64,000 nucleotides of DNA from Streptomyces sp. SAI-135 (GCF_029893805.1 NZ_JARXYP010000002.1:5146001-5210000); one strand, 5' to 3'; shown: positions 24,196 to 32,423, counted from the first letter of the stretch. Numbers and translations: made by a program. Notes: generated by a model not told the origin, from the letters alone.

Positions 24196-25602
24196 CTAGT
24201 GGTGGAAGCCGGTCGCCGCCCCCCTGTCGCGGGTGAACGGGTGCGGCTGGCGGCGCAGTTCGGGCAGCAGGCGTTCCAGGTCCTCCACGAAGAGGTCGGC
24301 CAGGTCGGTCGAGAAGCCGTTGCGGCAGACCACCCTCAGGACCGAGAGGTCCTCGCGGTTCGGCGGGAAGGTGTACGCCGGCACCAGCCAGCCCCGCTCC
24401 CGCAGCCGTCGGGACACGTCGAAGACGTCGTACGCCGTGACGTCCGGGGCCGTCGTGAACGCGAACACCGGGAGTTCGTCGCCGCGGGTCAGCAGCCGGA
24501 AGTCGCCGAGCGCCTCCACGCGGTCCGCGACGAGCCGGGCCACGTCCCGCGTGGACTGCTGCACGGCCCGGTAACCCTCGCGGCCCAGCCGCAGGAAGGT
24601 GTAGTACTGCGCGACGACCTGCGCCCCGGGGCGGGAGAAGTTCAGCGCGAAGGTCGGCATGTCGCCGCCCAGGTAGTTCACACGGAACACCAGCTCCTCG
24701 GGCAGCGACTCCTTGTCCCGCCACAGCGCCCAGCCGACACCGGGGTACACGAGCCCGTACTTGTGCCCTGAGGTGTTGATCGAGGCCACCCTCGGCAGCC
24801 GGAAGTCCCACACCAGGTCCTCGTCGAGGAAGGGCGCCACCATGGCCCCCGACGCCCCGTCGACGTGCACCGGGATGTCCAGGCCGCTGCGCTCCTGGAG
24901 GGCGTCCAGGGCCGAGCAGAGGTCCGCGATCGGCTCGTAGGAGCCGTCGAAGGTGGAGCCGAGGATGCCCACCACCCCGATGGTGTTCTCGTCGCACAGC
25001 TCGGCCGCGGCCTGCGGGTCGAGGTGGTAGCGGTCGCCCTCCATGGGCACCAGGCGGGCCTCCACCTCCCAGAAGTTGCAGAACTTCTCCCAGCACACCT
25101 GGACGTTGACCCCCATGACCAGGTTGGGCCGCGCACCCGGGTACCGGTCGGCGTTCCGCTGCGCCCAGCGCCGCTTCAGCGCCATGCCCGCGAGCATGCA
25201 CGCCTCGCTGGACCCCGTCGTCGAACAGCCCACCGCCGCCGAGGGGTCCGGCGCGTTCCACAGGTCGGCGAGCATCGCCACACAGCGCCGCTCCAGCTCG
25301 GCGGTGCGCGGGTACTCGTCCTTGTCGATCATGTTCTTGTCCCGGCACTCACTCATCAGGACCCCGGCCTGCGGTTCCATCCAGGTCGTGACGAAGGTGG
25401 CGAGGTTCAGCCGGGAGTTGCCGTCGAGCATCAGCTCGTCGTGCACCACCTGGTAGGCGGTCGACGGCGGCAGGGGAGCGGTGGGCAGCCGGTGCCTGGG
25501 CGGGGCCTCGGTCATCCCGCCGACCGGATCGGCCTCGCCGTAGAAGGGGTTGACGGACATCGGGCGCTCGTCGGGCTTCTCGGGCCCTTGGTGCAGTGGC
25601 AT
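24196..25602 (-). CDS. gadB: Glutamate decarboxylase
   Basis: This 468-residue PLP-dependent enzyme should convert glutamate to GABA and CO2, consuming a proton. It is full length and matches GadA/GadB closely: FYGEADPVGGMTEAPPRHRLP, GCSTTGSSEACMLAGMALKRRW, HVDGASGAMVAPFLDEDLVWDFRLP, and the PLP lysine in NTSGHKYGLVYPG (about residue 281). AGGAGG lies eight bases before the ATG, which fixes the start. In the same direction, just upstream, lies the remnant of an ion-channel gene, so the two were probably a small acid-resistance unit. Confidence 0.96.
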   Translation of the reverse strand: MPLHQGPEKPDERPMSVNPFYGEADPVGGMTEAPPRHRLPTAPLPPSTAYQVVHDELMLDGNSRLNLATFVTTWMEPQAGVLMSECRDKNMIDKDEYPRTAELERRCVAMLADLWNAPDPSAAVGCSTTGSSEACMLAGMALKRRWAQRNADRYPGARPNLVMGVNVQVCWEKFCNFWEVEARLVPMEGDRYHLDPQAAAELCDENTIGVVGILGSTFDGSYEPIADLCSALDALQERSGLDIPVHVDGASGAMVAPFLDEDLVWDFRLPRVASINTSGHKYGLVYPGVGWALWRDKESLPEELVFRVNYLGGDMPTFALNFSRPGAQVVAQYYTFLRLGREGYRAVQQSTRDVARLVADRVEALGDFRLLTRGDELPVFAFTTAPDVTAYDVFDVSRRLRERGWLVPAYTFPPNREDLSVLRVVCRNGFSTDLADLFVEDLERLLPELRRQPHPFTRDRGAATGFHH

Positions 25603-25682
25603 GGGCGTGCCTCCTGAAGGGATCAACGTCGGTCAGCGGACGGGGGTTCCGTCCGCACGCAACTGCATCTGCGGCCGCCCCG

Positions 25683-26094
25683 TCACCGCCCCGGCACGAG
25701 CCCGCCGACCGGCAGCGCCACCACGGGGTGCCGCAGCCGCGCGAACGCGCCATGGACGTACGGGTAGGCCAGCACGGCCGCCATGCCGGGCGGCGCGGCG
25801 GCCGAAGCGATCACCAGTACCGCCGGCAGATCGCCCCAGCCGGGCTGACCGAACGCGGGCAGACGCAGGCCGAAGCCGGGACGGGCCGGCAGCGGGGTCG
25901 TCGGCGCGCCGGCCGCGGCCGCCGGCAGCGGCCCGAAGACGCTGTGCCACAGCGCGCCCCAGCAGCAGGCTCGCGCCGACCCCGACGACGACGGCGGGGA
26001 GGATCAACGGCAGCAGGGCGCGCACCGGAGTCGCCGGGGCGGCGGATGCCTGCTGCGCGGTGTCCTGGGCCACGGGCTCACGATAGGCGGACAT
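25683..26094 (-). pseudogene. Decayed ion-channel (CLC-like) gene next to gad
   Basis: The start is intact: MSAYREPVAQDTAQQAS, then a first membrane helix PVRALLPLILPAVVVGVGASLLL. After this the frame yields only Arg/Ala-rich nonsense. One base away, from about 25960, another frame reads WGALWHSVFGPLP, FGQPGWGDLPAVLVIASAAA and YPYVHGAFARLRHPVVALPVGG before stopping at 25683. From memory these resemble separated parts of the ion-channel (CLC-like) proteins next to gad in other streptomycetes. A large internal part and the C-terminal half are missing, with a frameshift at the junction. The intact first frame encodes a 153-residue product that is probably not functional. Confidence 0.62.
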
Positions 26095-26129
26095 AACGGA
26101 CGGGACATCCGGAGGTGTCCGTGCCTGGC

Positions 26130-26160
26130 TTGCACCTCACGCGACGTGAGGAGCCACCGT
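26130..26160 (+). promoter_or_regulatory. tipA-type MerR promoter and operator
   Basis: TTGCAC (26130-26135) is followed by the palindrome CCTCACG-CGA-CGTGAGG (26135-26151) and then GAGCCACCGTGGA. The arrangement matches the thiostrepton-inducible ptipA promoter as I remember it: the operator fills an overlong 19-base spacer between -35 and -10, the hallmark of MerR activation. Confidence 0.85.
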
Positions 26161-26190
26161 GGAGCGCGTACCGAGAAGGGAGCGGACGAA

Positions 26191-26961
26191 GTGAGCTACT
26201 CCGTGGGACAGGTCGCGGGCTTCGCCGGTGTGACGGTGCGCACACTGCACCACTACGACGACATCGGCCTGCTCGTGCCCGGCGAGCGCAGCCACGCGGG
26301 TCACCGGCGCTACGGCGACGAGGACCTCGACCGGCTGCAGCAGATCCTGTTCTACCGCGAGCTCGGCTTCCCGCTCGAGGAGGTCGCCGCGCTGCTGGAC
26401 GACCCGGACGCGGACCCGCGCGCGCACCTGCGCCGCCAGCACGAGCTGCTGACCGCACGGATCGAGAAGCTCCAGAAGATGGCGGCGGCCGTGGAGCACG
26501 CCATGGAGGCACGCACGATGGGCATCGATCTGACACCGGAGGAACGCTTCGAGGTCTTCGGCGACAAGGACCCGGAGCAGTACGCCGAGGAGGTGGAACA
26601 GCGCTGGGGCGGCACCGAGGCGTACGCCGAGTCGCAGCGCCGGACCGCGCGCTACACCAAGGACGACTGGAAGCGCATGCAGGCCGAGGCGGCCGACTGG
26701 GGCGAGCGCTACGGCGCCCTGATGGCCGCCGGTGACACGCCGGACTCCGCGGCGGCCATGGACATGGCGGAGGAGCACCGGCAGCACATCTGCGGCTGGT
26801 TCTACGACTGCCCGTACGAGATGCACCAGTGCCTGGGCGAGATGTACGTGTCGGACGAGCGCTTCAAGGCGTTCTACGACTCCATGCGCCCCGGTCTCGC
26901 CGAGCACCTCAGGGACGCCATCAAGGCGAACGCGGCCCGGCACACCGCCCAGGGCTCCTGA
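26191..26961 (+). CDS. tipA: TipAL thiopeptide-binding MerR-family activator
   Basis: This 256-residue protein has a MerR winged helix (residues 3-70: YSVGQVAGFAGVTVRTLHHYDDIGLL, GHRRYGDEDL), a coiled-coil dimerisation helix (about 75-109), and the TipAS drug-binding domain (110-256: MGIDLTPEERFEVFGDKDPE). Cysteines at 201, 207 and 214 include the residue that attaches covalently to thiopeptides in TipAS. It activates its own promoter when bound to thiostrepton-like antibiotics. The GTG start fits; an ATG at 26518 with its own GGAGG gives the short TipAS form. Confidence 0.95.
   Translation: MSYSVGQVAGFAGVTVRTLHHYDDIGLLVPGERSHAGHRRYGDEDLDRLQQILFYRELGFPLEEVAALLDDPDADPRAHLRRQHELLTARIEKLQKMAAAVEHAMEARTMGIDLTPEERFEVFGDKDPEQYAEEVEQRWGGTEAYAESQRRTARYTKDDWKRMQAEAADWGERYGALMAAGDTPDSAAAMDMAEEHRQHICGWFYDCPYEMHQCLGEMYVSDERFKAFYDSMRPGLAEHLRDAIKANAARHTAQGS
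26518..26961 (+). CDS. tipA: TipAS, short form from internal translation start
   Basis: ATG codon 110 of tipA is preceded by GGAGG with eight bases between, a standard ribosome binding site. Starting here gives a 147-residue protein made only of the thiopeptide-binding domain. In S. lividans TipAS is made in the same way from residue 110 and greatly exceeds TipAL, sequestering the drug. The site is preserved here. Confidence 0.82.
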   Translation: MGIDLTPEERFEVFGDKDPEQYAEEVEQRWGGTEAYAESQRRTARYTKDDWKRMQAEAADWGERYGALMAAGDTPDSAAAMDMAEEHRQHICGWFYDCPYEMHQCLGEMYVSDERFKAFYDSMRPGLAEHLRDAIKANAARHTAQGS

Positions 26962-26985
26962 CCCGGGGCTACTCCCGGGTCAGGA
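26956..26985. terminator. Bidirectional terminator between tipA and ybjQ-like gene
   Basis: A perfect 12-bp stem (TCCTGACCCGGG and its complement) with loop GCTACT overlaps the stop codons of both converging genes. Confidence 0.85.
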
Positions 26986-27334
26986 CCACCGCCGTGCCGT
27001 AGGCGCACACCTCCGTGCCGACGTCCGCCGCCTCGGTCACGTCGAAGCGGAACATCAGCACGGCGTTCGCCCCACGCGCGCGTGCCTGCTCGACGAGGCG
27101 TTCCATGGCCTGGTTGCGGGTCTGCACCAGCGTCTTGGTGAGCCCCTTGAGCTCGCCGCCGACCATGGACTTCAGCCCCGCTCCGATCTGGCTGCCGAGG
27201 TGCCGGGAGCGCACGGTCAACCCGAAGACCTCACCCAGCACCTCCTGCACCCGGTGGCCGGGTACGTCGTTGGTGGTCACCACGAGCACGTCCGGCCGGG
27301 GCCCCTGGCCGCCGCCGTATTCGTCAATACCCAT
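26969..27334 (-). CDS. YbjQ/UPF0145 family protein
   Basis: This 121-residue protein has the family core VVTTNDVPGHRVQEVLGEVFGLTVRS, RNQAMERLVEQARARGANAVLMFRFD and EVCAYGTAVVL. YbjQ proteins form pentameric dodecin-like assemblies of unknown function, sometimes linked to heavy metals or stress. It is convergent with tipA and divergent from the DedA gene, so it is likely transcribed alone. Confidence 0.92.
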   Translation of the reverse strand: MGIDEYGGGQGPRPDVLVVTTNDVPGHRVQEVLGEVFGLTVRSRHLGSQIGAGLKSMVGGELKGLTKTLVQTRNQAMERLVEQARARGANAVLMFRFDVTEAADVGTEVCAYGTAVVLTRE

Positions 27335-27467
27335 GGCTCACAGCTTTGTCCCGGACGGCGCACAGTGCATCCTGGGGACCCCCATGGAACCTGGGCCACC
27401 GCGGCTGCGTTGATACTTGAGGGCAGCCAGTCCCAGCCCGATCCCCACACGCAGGAGCCACAATCCC

Positions 27468-28361
27468 GTGACCACGCTCGCGCTCGGCCCCGAGTGGCTC
27501 AGCCCCGACTACCTGATCGAGACCTTCAGCCTCCCCGGAATCCTGCTGATCGTCTTCGCCGAGTCGGGTCTCTTCGCGTTCCTGCCGGGTGACTCCCTGC
27601 TGTTCACGGCGGGTCTCTTCGTGGCCGAGGGGAACTTCATCAGCCAGCCCCTGTGGCTGGTGTGCGCCCTCATCGTGGCGGCCGCCGTCCTCGGCGACCA
27701 GGTCGGCTACATGATCGGCAAGTTCTTCGGGCCACGGCTGTTCAGCCGCCCCAACTCCAGGCTCTTCAAGCAGGAGAACCTGGACAAGGCCCACGAGTTC
27801 ATGGAGAAGTTCGGCCCCAAGGCCATCGTCCTGGCCCGCTTCGTGCCGATCGTGCGGACCTTCGCCCCCATCGTGGCGGGCGCCGGCCGGATGAAGTACC
27901 GCACCTTCCTGACGTACAACGTCATCGGCGGCGTGGCCTGGGGCACCGGCGTCACCCTCGCCGGCTACTGGCTCGGCCAGATCGACGTCATCAAGAAGAA
28001 CGTCGAAGCGATTCTGGTCCTGATCGTCCTGGTCTCGGTGGTCCCGATCATCGTCGAGTACCTGCGCGAGCGCTCCAAGAAGAAGAAGGCCGCGGCGCAG
28101 ACCCCGCCCCAGCAGCCGTACCAGCCCATGGACGACGCGACGACCCAGCTCCGCCGCATCCCGTCCGACGACGCCCAGCAGCCCCCCCAGCAGCAGCACA
28201 ACGGCTACGACCAGTACTACGGCCGGCAGCCGCAGCCGCAGCAACAGCAGCCCTACGCCCAGCAGTACCCGCAGGGCTACGGCAACCAGCAGTACGGCCG
28301 GCCGGACCAGCAGTACGGGCAGCAGAACCAGCAGAACCCGTACAACAACCAGGGATACTGA
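27468..28361 (+). CDS. DedA/SNARE-associated membrane protein with Gln/Tyr-rich tail
   Basis: This 297-residue protein has the DedA (VTT) membrane domain in residues 1-200: GILLIVFAESGLFAFLPGDSLLFTAG, the F/YxxxR motif ARFVPIVRTFAPIVAGAGRM and the GxxxG-rich NVIGGVAWGTGV. DedA proteins move undecaprenyl phosphate or other lipids across the membrane and support pH homeostasis. From about residue 205 a basic RSKKKK stretch leads into a 90-residue cytoplasmic tail of Gln, Tyr, Pro, Asn and Gly (QPQPQQQQPYAQQYPQGYGN), which looks disordered. The GTG start fits the family N-terminus. Confidence 0.9.
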   Translation: MTTLALGPEWLSPDYLIETFSLPGILLIVFAESGLFAFLPGDSLLFTAGLFVAEGNFISQPLWLVCALIVAAAVLGDQVGYMIGKFFGPRLFSRPNSRLFKQENLDKAHEFMEKFGPKAIVLARFVPIVRTFAPIVAGAGRMKYRTFLTYNVIGGVAWGTGVTLAGYWLGQIDVIKKNVEAILVLIVLVSVVPIIVEYLRERSKKKKAAAQTPPQQPYQPMDDATTQLRRIPSDDAQQPPQQQHNGYDQYYGRQPQPQQQQPYAQQYPQGYGNQQYGRPDQQYGQQNQQNPYNNQGY

Positions 28362-28370
28362 GCGCCCCTC

Positions 28371-28396
28371 GGACGCGGGTCAGAACCCCCGCGTCC
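28371..28396. terminator. Hairpin between convergent DedA and ThrE-like genes
   Basis: A 9-bp perfect stem GGACGCGGG/CCCGCGTCC with an eight-base loop lies between the two stop codons and partly inside the ThrE-like gene's end. Confidence 0.6.
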
Positions 28397-30071
28397 TCTT
28401 GGCGGCCCGCCGCTTCCCGGCCGAGCCGACCCTCAGGAACAGCCGGGAGATCTCGGACCCCAGGTTCACCCCGATGGCGATGGCCATGGCCAGGGCCGCC
28501 GCCTTCGACAGGGACACGAGCCCCTCGTCGACCTGGTTGCCGGCGATCGCCAACAGCCCGAAGTACGTGGCGGAACCCGGCAGCAGGGGCCCGATGGCCG
28601 CGGTCGTGTACGGCAGCGCGGAGGCGAACCGGTACCGGGACAGCAACTGCCCGAACAGGCCCACCAGGCCCGCCGCCACGGCCGTGGAGGCGACCGGGGA
28701 GAACTCGCCGGTGTAGTGCATCGCCCCGTACACGCACCACGCGACGCCGCCGTTCAGGGTGACGGCCAGCACGGTGGATCGTTCCTGCTGGAGCAGCACC
28801 GCGAAGGTCAGCGACAGCAGCATCGAGGCCCCGATCTGCCACAGCGGCCGCGACTGCGTCGACAGCGCCTCGTCGGGATTGAGGTGCGCCCCCAGCTGCA
28901 CCCCGACGTAGAGCATCACCAGCACGCCCACGACGATGCCCACGAAGAAGTACATGACCTCCAGGAGCCGGGCCGACGCGGTGATGTAGAAGCCGGTCAG
29001 GCCGTCCTGGACGCCCGCCACCAGCGCCCGCCCGGGCAGCAGCGCGAACAGCCCACCGGTGATGACCGCGGACGCCTTCACGTCCACATGGGCCAGCGAC
29101 AGCGCGATCCCTATGGCGGCGGGCGGCATCGCGGCGACAGTGAACTGGTAGAACTCCGGCAGTCCGCGCCCCGCGCACAGCCACGCCAGCCGGTCACCCA
29201 GCATCGCGCCCAGCATGGCCGCCACGAACACCAGCAGGTCACCGCCGACCAGCACGGAGGCCGCGCCCGCCAGCAGCCCGCTCGCCGAGGTGAGCACCCA
29301 GGTCGGATACGGGTGCCGGTTGCGGCGGATCTCCGCGAGCCGCCGGTAGGCCTCCTCCAGGGAGATGGCCGTCTCGGGGTCGCTGAGGTCGTCCACGAGC
29401 TGGAAAACGGCCGCGAGGCGCGTGTAGTCGGTCCCGCGCCGCCGCACCGTCCTGGAGGCCGTCACGGGGTCCTCGACGAGCGAGGGCTGGTACGAGATCG
29501 ACAGCAGCGTGAAGGTGACGTTCGGCTCGCAGCGGTCCAGGCCGTAGGACCGGCACACGGCGAACATCGCCGCCTCCACGTCCTCGGCCCCCTCCCCGCC
29601 CGCCAGCAGCAGCTCGCCGATGCGCAGGGTCAGGTCGAGCACGCGCGGGACGGCCGGACCTGCATCGTCCTCGGACTTCTGCACCGGCTCCGGGGCGGGC
29701 CGCTCGGCCACCGGCATCCGCAGCATCGTGCGCATCCGGTCCTGCCAGGGCAGGTCCTTGGTGAGACTGACCACCGGGATGCCGGTCGCCGGCGTGAACG
29801 CGGGCGGCGCGTCCTTCGCGCTGTAGGTGCGCGGTGTGCTGAACGCCGACCCCTCCGGCTCCGCCGCCGACGACTGCGGAACCTCCAGTCCCTTCGGCAC
29901 CGCGAACTCGGACGTGGTCTCCGGCTCACCGCCGACGGTTCTCGGCACGGCGAGCCCGTCGGGAACGGCGAACTCGGACGTGATCTCGGAGTCGTAGCAA
30001 CTCCTGGCCTCGTCCGACTGCGGCTTGCGGTGCTCCGCCTCCGTCACTCCGTAACGCTCCCTGAACGACAC
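28380..30071 (-). CDS. Threonine/serine exporter (ThrE family)
   Basis: This 563-residue exporter carries both ThrE parts fused: the amidase-like domain DUF1212 (LTLRIGELLLAGGEGAEDVEAAM, VTFTLLSISYQPSL) and about ten membrane helices, including FVAAMLGAMLGDRLAWL and LPYTTAAIGPLLPGSATYFGLL. It should export threonine or serine. The first 130 residues are polar and contain the duplicated motif TSEFAVPxGLxVP at 31-43 and 53-65. The start is a GTG. It is convergent with the DedA gene. Confidence 0.9.
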   Translation of the reverse strand: MSFRERYGVTEAEHRKPQSDEARSCYDSEITSEFAVPDGLAVPRTVGGEPETTSEFAVPKGLEVPQSSAAEPEGSAFSTPRTYSAKDAPPAFTPATGIPVVSLTKDLPWQDRMRTMLRMPVAERPAPEPVQKSEDDAGPAVPRVLDLTLRIGELLLAGGEGAEDVEAAMFAVCRSYGLDRCEPNVTFTLLSISYQPSLVEDPVTASRTVRRRGTDYTRLAAVFQLVDDLSDPETAISLEEAYRRLAEIRRNRHPYPTWVLTSASGLLAGAASVLVGGDLLVFVAAMLGAMLGDRLAWLCAGRGLPEFYQFTVAAMPPAAIGIALSLAHVDVKASAVITGGLFALLPGRALVAGVQDGLTGFYITASARLLEVMYFFVGIVVGVLVMLYVGVQLGAHLNPDEALSTQSRPLWQIGASMLLSLTFAVLLQQERSTVLAVTLNGGVAWCVYGAMHYTGEFSPVASTAVAAGLVGLFGQLLSRYRFASALPYTTAAIGPLLPGSATYFGLLAIAGNQVDEGLVSLSKAAALAMAIAIGVNLGSEISRLFLRVGSAGKRRAAKRTRGF

Positions 30072-30104
30072 ATTCCGTAAGCCTCAGTATGCGCGGGCAT
30101 GCGA

Positions 30105-30134
30105 ACGGGCCGCACGCGTGCGCGTACGGCCCGT
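30105..30134 (-). terminator. Hairpin after ppa
   Basis: An 8-bp stem ACGGGCCG/CGGCCCGT with a 14-base loop, itself rich in CACGCGTG, lies 15 bases beyond the ppa stop codon and 34 bases before the ThrE-like start. Confidence 0.6.
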
Positions 30135-30148
30135 CCGTGACCCGGGGC

Positions 30149-30640
30149 TCAGTGGCCGCCCTGGTCCTTGAAGCGCTTGTAGGACCGCTCGATCTCGGCC
30201 TCGGCGTCCACACGGCCGACCCAGTCGGCGCCCTCGACGGACTTGCCGGGCTCCAGGTCCTTGTAGACCTCGAAGAAGTGCTGGATCTCCAGACGGTCGA
30301 ACTCGGAGACGTGGTGGATGTCACGCAGGTGCTCCACCCGCGGGTCCGTCGCCGGGACGCACAGCAGCTTGTCGTCGCCGCCGGCCTCGTCCGTCATGCG
30401 GAACATGCCGATCGCACGGCACTTGATGAGGCAGCCCGGGAACGTCGGCTCGTCAAGAATGACCAGCGCGTCCAGCGGGTCGCCGTCCTCGCCGAGGGTG
30501 TTCTCGACGAAGCCGTAGTCGGTCGGGTAGGCGGTCGAGGTGAAGAGTCGACGGTCCAGGCGGATCCGACCGGTCTCGTGGTCCACCTCGTACTTGTTCC
30601 GCGAACCCTTCGGGATCTCGATCGTGACGTCGAACTCCAC
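30149..30640 (-). CDS. ppa: Inorganic pyrophosphatase
   Basis: This 163-residue family I enzyme hydrolyses pyrophosphate to two phosphates, pulling biosynthetic reactions forward. All the family features are present: IPKGSRNKYEVDHETG, YPTDYGFVENTLGEDGDPLDALV (the metal-binding Asp cluster) and ERSYKRFKDQGGH at the end. The GTG is chosen because GGAGGAG lies six bases before it, and because the family starts at EFDVTIEIPKG. An upstream ATG in the ribosome binding site is unlikely. It is divergent from dacB. Confidence 0.96.
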   Translation of the reverse strand: MEFDVTIEIPKGSRNKYEVDHETGRIRLDRRLFTSTAYPTDYGFVENTLGEDGDPLDALVILDEPTFPGCLIKCRAIGMFRMTDEAGGDDKLLCVPATDPRVEHLRDIHHVSEFDRLEIQHFFEVYKDLEPGKSVEGADWVGRVDAEAEIERSYKRFKDQGGH

Positions 30641-30725
30641 CGGTGGCTCCTCCATGATCAACACATAGTTCTGGTGGTTAAGTGTCCCTCACGCAGGTGT
30701 GTGATCGCGAAAGGGGCTGTTGGTC

Positions 30726-32357
30726 GTGCCTGAACTGAGGCCTTGGCGGGCCGCGAGACCGCATGCGGTGCGGGTCGCGAACGCCGTACGACCGCGTCTG
30801 GCACGCGCCGCGGACGCCGTACGTCCAGGACTGACCCGGGCCACAAGCGCCGTACGGCCGTATCTCGCACGGACCGCCGACGCCGTGAAACCGCAGGTCA
30901 CACGGCTTGCCGGCGTGAGCAGGCCGAAGACCGTCAAGACCTGGCAGTACACCGCCGGTGCCGCCGGCGCCGGTCTGGCACTGGCCGCCACCGTGGTGAC
31001 CGCCGCCGGTCCGTGGGACTCCTCGGGTCAGCGTACGGCCGAGCGGGACCGGGCGGTCGCACTGGAGCGACCGGGTGGCACAGATCACGAAGGCGACTCG
31101 GGTACGACGGCTGACACGCCGCGCCCCGCCCCGAGCGCCGCGTCCGTGCTCACCGGACTGGGCGCCGGCGCCAACACGGTGAAGTCCGCCCCCACCGGGA
31201 AAGCCCTGGCCGCCGTCCTCGGCCCGCTCCTCGGCGACACCGCCCTCGGCGCCCGCCACACGGCGGCCGTCGTGGACGTCGCCAGCGGCAAGCGGCTCTA
31301 CGGCGCGGGCGCCGCCACCGCGCTGACCCCCGCCTCCACCACGAAGATCGCCACCGCCGTCGCCGCCCTGTCCGCCCTCGGCGCCGACCACCGCCTCACC
31401 ACGCGCACGGCCCTGGAACCCGACACCAGGGAACTCGTCCTCGTCGGCGGCGGCGACCCCACGCTCACCGCCCGCAAGGACGCCGACAACTGGGCGAGCC
31501 TGCGCGAGCTGGCGGCGAAGACCGCCGCGGCCCTCAAGAAGCGCGACCTCACCACCGTCACGCTCTCCTACGACAAGACCCTCTACGCGGGCCCCGAGAT
31601 CCACCCGATCGGGGTCAACGACAACCTCGCCCCCGTCAGCGCCCTCATGGCGGACGAGGGCCGCACCGACGACTCCGCGAGCGGCCCCGCCGCCCGCGTG
31701 AGCGACCCTGCCGCCGACGCGACCCGCACCTTCGCGCGGTTCCTCGCGTCCCACGGCATCAAGACCACCGCCCCCGGCCCCTCCAAGGCCACCGGCCGCG
31801 CCGAGGACCTCGCCGAGGTCTCCTCACCGCCCCTGTCCGTCCTGGTCGAACGCATGCTGACCAACAGCGACAACGACATCGCCGAGGCCCTCGCCCGCCG
31901 GACCGCGGTGGCGGACAAGAAGCGCGCCGACTTCGAGGGCGGCGGCGACGCCATCCGCGACCAGCTGGACGAACTCGGACTCCCGCTCGCCGGCGCCGAC
32001 TTCCACGACGGCAGCGGACTCGACCGCGCCGACCGGCTCACCGCGAACCTGCTGACCTCCCTGCTGGTGAAGGCCGGCGACCCGGACCACCCCGACCTGC
32101 GCCCCGTCCTCACCGGCCTCCCGGTGGCCGGCTTCACCGGCACCCTGACCAGCCGGTACACCGACGGCGCGGCAGGCGTCGTCCGGGCCAAGACAGGCAC
32201 CCTGACCGGGGTCAACACCCTGGCCGGGACGGTCGTCGACCAGGACGGCCGACTGCTGGCCTTCGCGTTCCTGACCGCGGACACCACCGACCCGCAGGCC
32301 GCCCAGAGCGCGCTGGACCGCACCGCCTCCGCGCTGGCCGCCTGCGGCTGCGGCTGA
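30726..32357 (+). CDS. dacB: D-alanyl-D-alanine carboxypeptidase/endopeptidase (PBP4 type)
   Basis: This 543-residue class C penicillin-binding protein trims or cleaves peptidoglycan cross-links. The three active-site motifs are present: SxxK in PASTTKIATAV (Ser about 203), SxN in NSDNDIAEAL (about 381) and KTG in RAKTGTLTGVN (about 489). Before the single membrane anchor (about residues 76-96, GAGLALAATVVTAAG) lies a cytoplasmic stretch with four 11-residue repeats starting AVRP or AVKP at 20, 31, 42 and 53. The GTG start is supported by AAAGGGG nine bases upstream; a TTG two codons earlier is less likely. Confidence 0.94.
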   Translation: MPELRPWRAARPHAVRVANAVRPRLARAADAVRPGLTRATSAVRPYLARTADAVKPQVTRLAGVSRPKTVKTWQYTAGAAGAGLALAATVVTAAGPWDSSGQRTAERDRAVALERPGGTDHEGDSGTTADTPRPAPSAASVLTGLGAGANTVKSAPTGKALAAVLGPLLGDTALGARHTAAVVDVASGKRLYGAGAATALTPASTTKIATAVAALSALGADHRLTTRTALEPDTRELVLVGGGDPTLTARKDADNWASLRELAAKTAAALKKRDLTTVTLSYDKTLYAGPEIHPIGVNDNLAPVSALMADEGRTDDSASGPAARVSDPAADATRTFARFLASHGIKTTAPGPSKATGRAEDLAEVSSPPLSVLVERMLTNSDNDIAEALARRTAVADKKRADFEGGGDAIRDQLDELGLPLAGADFHDGSGLDRADRLTANLLTSLLVKAGDPDHPDLRPVLTGLPVAGFTGTLTSRYTDGAAGVVRAKTGTLTGVNTLAGTVVDQDGRLLAFAFLTADTTDPQAAQSALDRTASALAACGCG

Positions 32358-32372
32358 CCCGCCCTCCGCGTT

Positions 32373-32406
32373 GCCCTCCCGCGCGGCCTGCCCCAAGCGG
32401 GAGGGC
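32373..32406 (+). terminator. Terminator of dacB
   Basis: A perfect 10-bp stem GCCCTCCCGC/GCGGGAGGGC with a 14-base loop starts 15 bases after the dacB stop and ends shortly before the next ATG. Confidence 0.7.
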
Positions 32407-32423
32407 TCACGTACGGTTGACGC

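Noticed and set aside
22439..25348. Very long minus-strand open frame (969 codons) across the ABC transporter and gad genes
   Set aside because: It crosses several well-supported genes on both strands and its translation is low-complexity Arg/Gly/Pro-rich sequence.
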